A DNA stretch of 10,517 nt from contig NBLI01000108.1 in assembly GCA_002084535.1 (NCBI GenBank), forward strand, positions 1-10,517, given 5' to 3'. Positions within the stretch are counted from its first letter, which is position 1. Each line of letters opens with the position of its first letter. Below the pieces are notes generated by a model. It saw only the letters and a list, made by a program, of their open reading frames with translations. It searched no databases and was not told where the DNA came from. A program made the translations under genes and the position numbers. This document shows, piece by piece, positions 7,897-10,517 of the stretch. The stretch comes from Candidatus Zhuqueibacterota bacterium 4572_119. GTDB taxonomy: Bacteria > Zhuqueibacterota > Zhuqueibacteria > Thermofontimicrobiales > Thermofontimicrobiaceae.

Positions 7897-8940
7897 TTAA
7901 ATATACTTTCTCGCTGCTTCAAGTAACTCTTCAACCGAAGGTACCGCGCCGCCCATGCGGTTGAACAAATGAACTTCTTTTTTCCCGTTTAATGCCAAAC
8001 GCACATCATTAATCATTTGACCATCACTCAATTCAGCAACAAGGAATTTATCAGCCGTGTCAGCGAGTTCAGCGATTTTTTGGTTTGGAAACGGAAACAG
8101 AGTTATGGGACGCAGCAAGCCAACTTTTTTTCCTTCCTGGCGTAATGTTTCGACTACATTTTGCAGCATCCTTGAAACTATGCCATACCCCATTAAAATG
8201 AGTTCCGCGTCGTCTGTGTACATTGCCTCGAATTTAACTTCGTTCTCTTCGACTTCCTGGTATTTTTTTCCAAGTTTTATATTATGCTTTTCCAGCAATT
8301 CCGTATTCATCAAAATTGATGTAATCAGGTTATGCCGTGTCTTTTTATCACCGTATAAAGCGTAATCCCGGTAAGGGACTTCCTTACGCTTATTGGGAAA
8401 TTCTACCGGTTCCATCATTTGACCAATATACGCGTCAGTCAAAACAATAACCGGATTTCGGTATTTATCGGCAAGATCAAAAGCCAGCATGGTAAAATCG
8501 CACATTTCCTGCGCTGAATTGGGTGCCAGTACAATGACCTTATAATTTCCGTGTCCGCCACCTTTAACGATTTGATTATAATCACTTTGTTCAGGCCAGA
8601 TATTGCCCAAACCGGGACCCGCGCGCATCACATCAACGATTACGCATGGCAATTCAGCTCCGGCTAAATAAGAAATTCCTTCCTGTTTCAAGCTCAAGCC
8701 AGGACCTGAAGAAGCTGTCATTGCCCTGGAGCCTGTGGAGGAAGCGCCATAGACCATATTAATCGCGGCAACTTCACTTTCCGCCTGAATAAATGTCCCA
8801 CCCGACATCGGAAAATAACTGGCGGCAGATTCAGCAATTTCACTGGCTGGAGTAATCGGATAACCAAAATAGAGCGAGCATCCCGCCAAAATCGCGCCTT
8901 TTACAACCGCCTCATTCCCTTTTATTAGTTCTTTTGCCAT
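7897..8940 (-). CDS. vorB: 2-oxoacid:ferredoxin oxidoreductase alpha subunit, VorB type
   Basis: The 347-residue alpha subunit supplies the pyrimidine-binding half of the TPP site. GYPITPASEIAE near residue 25, QAESEVAAINMVYGAS and GPGLSLKQEGISYLAGAELP are typical of the group annotated as 3-methyl-2-oxobutanoate (2-ketoisovalerate) dehydrogenase VorB, as is the length. The C-terminal part (GYGIVSRMLQNVVETL, RPITLFPFP) is the second transketolase-like domain. The frame is open 18 codons further upstream to 8994, but the ATG at 8940 is preferred: MAKELIKGNEA matches the family start, GGGAG lies seven bases before it, and it avoids an overlap with the ferredoxin gene, leaving a 2-base gap. KorA-type 2-oxoglutarate activity remains possible. 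Confidence 0.93.
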   Translation of the reverse strand: MAKELIKGNEAVVKGAILAGCSLYFGYPITPASEIAESAASYFPMSGGTFIQAESEVAAINMVYGASSTGSRAMTASSGPGLSLKQEGISYLAGAELPCVIVDVMRAGPGLGNIWPEQSDYNQIVKGGGHGNYKVIVLAPNSAQEMCDFTMLAFDLADKYRNPVIVLTDAYIGQMMEPVEFPNKRKEVPYRDYALYGDKKTRHNLITSILMNTELLEKHNIKLGKKYQEVEENEVKFEAMYTDDAELILMGYGIVSRMLQNVVETLRQEGKKVGLLRPITLFPFPNQKIAELADTADKFLVAELSDGQMINDVRLALNGKKEVHLFNRMGGAVPSVEELLEAARKYI

Positions 8941-8942
8941 AT

Positions 8943-9194
8943 TTATTCTCCCTTCACTTTTTTGTAAACCTCTATCGCACCAGGTTCCGGGCAAGCATAA
9001 AAACAGATACTACATCCGGTACAGCCTTCTCCATTATACTGAGCATAATCATAACCTAACTGGTTAAATTTACCTGAAAATTCAATACAATTTTTAGGAC
9101 AGTGCTCAATACATAAACCGCATCCTTTGCAAAGGTGATTTATTACTTTGATCGCTGGCAATTGAAAATCAACCTCAACAATCTCATTTGACAT
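8943..9194 (-). CDS. Ferredoxin-type (delta) subunit of 2-oxoacid oxidoreductase, two 4Fe-4S clusters
   Basis: This 83-residue protein has two complete CxxCxxCxxxCP motifs: Cys22, 25, 28, 32 and Cys58, 61, 64, 68. It should hold two 4Fe-4S clusters and pass electrons from the TPP-containing subunits to free ferredoxin. It is the first gene of the three-gene operon, and its last codons contain the ribosome site for vorB, so the two are probably translationally coupled. The ATG has a near-ideal AAGGAGG (complement of 9200-9206) at five bases. The leader upstream is A/T-rich and no clear promoter was found. Confidence 0.93.
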   Translation of the reverse strand: MSNEIVEVDFQLPAIKVINHLCKGCGLCIEHCPKNCIEFSGKFNQLGYDYAQYNGEGCTGCSICFYACPEPGAIEVYKKVKGE

Positions 9195-9538
9195 GAAAGC
9201 CTCCTTAATATTATTTAACTATTCTATAAAATTTTAAAATCTTGTTCTGTGAAATATCATTTTTGCCTTATATGATTTGTTATTTTGGACATTTATTATA
9301 ACAATTTTTTTTCTGATTTGCAAGGATTTTTTAGTGGAATTTGCAATACATCAGATACTGGTGGCAGACAGAGATGTCGTACACTTTTTGAATTATCTAA
9401 TGGTCGATTGTTTTTTTCTCACACTATTAGACATGGTTGCACATTGGATTTCGAGAATTTCCTAAATATATTTCAGATGGCAGCTCGATGTTTATTGCCG
9501 ACAATTAAACAGCATAACAGACTAAATACATGTAAGTT

Positions 9539-9560
9539 ACATGTCGTCCCTAAAGGGACT
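9539..9560 (+). repeat. REP-like hairpin, copy 1
   Basis: ACATGTC is followed directly by GTCCC, loop TAAA, and GGGAC (stem 9546-9550 with 9555-9559). It shares its flank and ACTTT tail with copy 4 on the opposite strand. Confidence 0.75.
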
Positions 9561-9584
9561 TTAGATTGTTTTTATAATGTGTCG

Positions 9585-9613
9585 TTATAAACATGTCGTC
9601 GCTAACGCGACTG
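9585..9613 (+). repeat. REP-like hairpin, copy 2 with compensatory stem change
   Basis: ACATGTC is followed by GTCGC, loop TAAC, and GCGAC (9598-9602 pairs with 9607-9611). Relative to copy 1 the fourth stem pair changes from C-G to G-C, so pairing is kept. Its 5' flank, TTATAAACATGTCGT (9585-9599), is the exact inverse of the flank of copy 3. Confidence 0.75.
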
Positions 9614-9673
9614 AAACAGACTGAGAGTACCTGACTTATTTAAAAATGAAAAAAAATGTGATCCAAAAATTGA

Positions 9674-9700
9674 GTGCCGGTAGGTACGACATGTTTATAA
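9674..9700 (-). repeat. REP-like hairpin, copy 3 (inverted, diverged)
   Basis: On the plus strand GTGCC, loop GGTA and GGTAC (9674-9687) precede GACATGT (9688-9694). The stem has one G-T wobble pair. The flank 9686-9700 is a perfect 15-base inverse of 9585-9599. Confidence 0.65.
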
Positions 9701-9726
9701 TAAATGGGTAACCCAATATTTAAAAA

Positions 9727-9747
9727 GTCCCGTCAGGGACGACATGT
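9727..9747 (-). repeat. REP-like hairpin, copy 4 (inverted)
   Basis: GTCCC, loop GTCA and GGGAC (9727-9740) are followed by GACATGT (9741-9747). Read on the minus strand it gives ACATGTCGTCCCT, identical over 13 bases to copy 1, with GGGACTTT also shared. Confidence 0.75.
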
Positions 9748-9774
9748 ATCAGATTTATATTTATACAATTAATA

Positions 9775-9870
9775 TCAAAAGCCAACAACAATTCCAATAG
9801 TCTTGCCTTTTGCTGGACGGGCATGATAAAACTTGTAACCGATCAGATGGTTGAATTTAAAGTAATATCT
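9775..9870 (-). pseudogene. Possible 3' remnant of an outer-membrane-type gene
   Basis: A minus-strand frame ends at TGA (9775-9777) and reads about 30 residues that look protein-like, ending in GYKFYHARPAK and GKTIGIVVGF. Alternating residues and a terminal Phe resemble the last strands of an outer-membrane beta-barrel. No start codon is linked to it, and the frame runs into the palindrome at 9874-9889. It could be the tail of a gene whose 5' part was lost, but a 30-codon chance frame is also possible. No family is recognised. Confidence 0.25.
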
Positions 9871-9873
9871 TGA

Positions 9874-9889
9874 AACCGCTGAAGCGGTT
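9874..9889. repeat. Palindrome AACCGC-TGAA-GCGGTT
   Basis: A perfect 6-bp stem with a TGAA loop. A further AGCGG arm (9894-9898) lies just downstream and could compete for CCGCT. It is unrelated in sequence to the ACATGTC hairpins, though similar in size. A partial AACCGCTTCA fragment lies near 10004-10013. Confidence 0.6.
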
Positions 9890-9955
9890 AAATAGCGGCT
9901 TTTTGTTCATTTTTTTCCACTACAATGAATTGTGGTGTTGCTTCAAATTTGAACT

Positions 9956-9979
9956 ATCACCATGATTTATCATGGTGGT
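9956..9979. repeat. Palindrome CACCATGAT-TT-ATCATGGTG
   Basis: The core 9958-9977 is a perfect 9-bp inverted repeat with a 2-base loop, extendable to 11 bp with one T-G pair. It is neither followed by a T run nor close to a gene end, so it is a poor terminator. It is more likely a dispersed palindromic repeat. Confidence 0.6.
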
Positions 9980-10090
9980 TGATACAAGTAAAGATAATTC
10001 TACAACCGCTTCATTAAGCTAATAGCTGACTGCCAATTGCTAAAAGCTGTTTCAAGTTTCATGAAAGTTTTTAGTCCAATCAATTATAAA

Positions 10091-10126
10091 TAATCCTGCA
10101 AATCCTTGTTATCCAGGTATCCTGTC
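10091..10126. repeat. Degenerate 9-bp tandem array
   Basis: Four units with a shared ATCC core (10093, 10102, 10111, 10119) follow each other at 9, 9 and 8 bases. The units are TAATCCTGC, AAATCCTTG, TTATCCAGG and TATCCTGTC. No coding or regulatory role is evident. Confidence 0.5.
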
Positions 10127-10309
10127 TGTCAAAAAAAATCAAAACTTCATTTAATGATCACAATCCTTATTATCGGTTGCTATTAAACCGGGTTTTAAAT
10201 TCAATTTGCTTTTTTATTAGTTTCCCTTCGCGTCTTGGAGTTTTGTGTGGCAAGTATTCATAACTAACGCAGGCTGGATAACAATATTTTCAATTCCTCA
10301 ATTTTCCCC

Positions 10310-10338
10310 TTGACTAAACCTTTTTTTTTTATTATTTT
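10310..10338 (+). promoter_or_regulatory. Candidate promoter for the right-edge secreted-protein gene
   Basis: TTGACT (10310-10315) and TATTTT (10333-10338) are 17 bases apart, with a 10-T run in the spacer. The -35 is good and the -10 matches only four of six positions. The leader would be about 105 bases. Confidence 0.35.
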
Positions 10339-10449
10339 TCATACCCACCTAATCTTGTTGAAATTTGCTTTTCCATTAATCCAAACATGGTTGCATTTAA
10401 GCAAAACCCATATTTGTTTCAATGCCGATAATCTAATCATGGAGAAATA

Positions 10450-10517
10450 ATGAGAAAATATTTTCCCATAATTATCGTTTTTTGTTTAATGCTGATTCCA
10501 TCTCAAGGCGCAAATGC
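10450..10517 (+). CDS. Start of a secreted or envelope protein (partial, signal peptide only)
   Basis: An ATG at 10450 follows GGAG (10441-10444) at five bases. The 22 full codons visible read MRKYFPIIIVFCLMLIPSQG, then Ala-Asn, with the next codon beginning GC (Ala). This is a typical Sec signal peptide: a basic start (Arg-Lys), a hydrophobic core, and an A-N-A-like cleavage site. The gene continues past the window, so the mature protein and its function are unknown. It is the only plus-strand gene seen and diverges from the oxidoreductase operon. Confidence 0.7.
   Translation, partial: MRKYFPIIIVFCLMLIPSQGAN

Larger units (their letters stand above)
9195..10449. other. Gene-poor, repeat-rich intergenic region
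   Basis: No complete gene is supported in these roughly 1.25 kb between two divergent transcription units. The part at 9207-9540 is plain A/T-rich sequence, apart from being the upstream region of the oxidoreductase operon. The part at 9539-10126 is packed with small repeats listed separately: four REP-like hairpins, two unrelated palindromes, an 11-base direct repeat (10018-10028 and 10039-10049, one mismatch) and a 9-bp tandem array. The part at 10127-10300 shows nothing recognisable. A candidate promoter lies at 10310-10338. Confidence 0.7.

Noticed and set aside
8941..8994. Longer vorB start at 8994
   Set aside because: It overlaps the ferredoxin gene by more than 50 bases, the extra residues do not resemble the family, and the ATG at 8940 has a proper ribosome site.
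9207..9300. Promoter for the oxidoreductase operon (TTCACA and TATAGA on the minus strand)
   Set aside because: The spacing is 19 bases and the boxes match poorly, so the call would not be reliable.
9373..9384. Possible fifth REP copy (GATGTCGTACAC)
   Set aside because: It shares ATGTCGT with the family but no stem can form after it.
9277..9590. Two overlapping plus-strand frames (9277-9465 and 9285-9590)
   Set aside because: Neither has a ribosome site or recognisable protein character, and the longer one reads through REP copy 1.
9539..9747. CRISPR array
   Set aside because: The repeats are short, lie on both strands and have unequal spacing, and no cas genes are present.

Overview
The window (about 40% GC by eye, with AT-rich gaps) looks like the chromosome of an anaerobic or microaerophilic bacterium, possibly a Calditrichota/KSB1-like lineage near the FCB group. 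Most start codons follow clear Shine-Dalgarno sites such as AAGGAGG, and the promoters found resemble sigma-70 type (TTGACT/TATATT). Both argue against Bacteroidota proper. The phylum is inferred from gene content and protein style; no database search was possible.

All recognised complete genes lie on the minus strand, so the window reads from right to left. At the right, three tightly packed genes (9194 down to 6443) encode a 2-oxoacid:ferredoxin oxidoreductase: a two-cluster ferredoxin subunit, a VorB-type alpha subunit, and one chain joining the TPP-binding beta and gamma domains. They end at an intrinsic terminator (6364-6392). Next come a fused B12-binding-type radical SAM/DUF2344 protein (3673-6135, with a problematic 5' end), an RNase E/G (rng), ribosomal proteins L21 (rplU) and L27 (rpmA), and an NAD-dependent malate dehydrogenase (mdh). 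A strong terminator (263-297) follows mdh. The rplU-rpmA pair seems to have its own promoter, whose -35 box contains the rng stop codon, and mdh also has a candidate promoter.

The genes form two functional groups. One is central carbon metabolism: ferredoxin-linked oxidation or reductive synthesis of 2-oxoacids, and malate/oxaloacetate interconversion. The other is ribosome and RNA biogenesis: L21, L27 and RNase G, with an uncharacterised radical SAM enzyme in a neighbourhood seen in many bacteria.

The most unusual part is the roughly 1.25 kb gene-poor stretch 9195-10449 between the oxidoreductase operon and a plus-strand gene that starts at 10450 with a signal peptide and runs off the window. 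It holds four copies of a REP-like hairpin (GTCCC-N4-GGGAC beside ACATGTC) in a nested inverted arrangement with compensatory stem changes, two unrelated perfect palindromes, a 9-bp degenerate tandem array, and a possible 3' remnant of an outer-membrane-type gene. No transposase, CRISPR array, tRNA or rRNA was seen.
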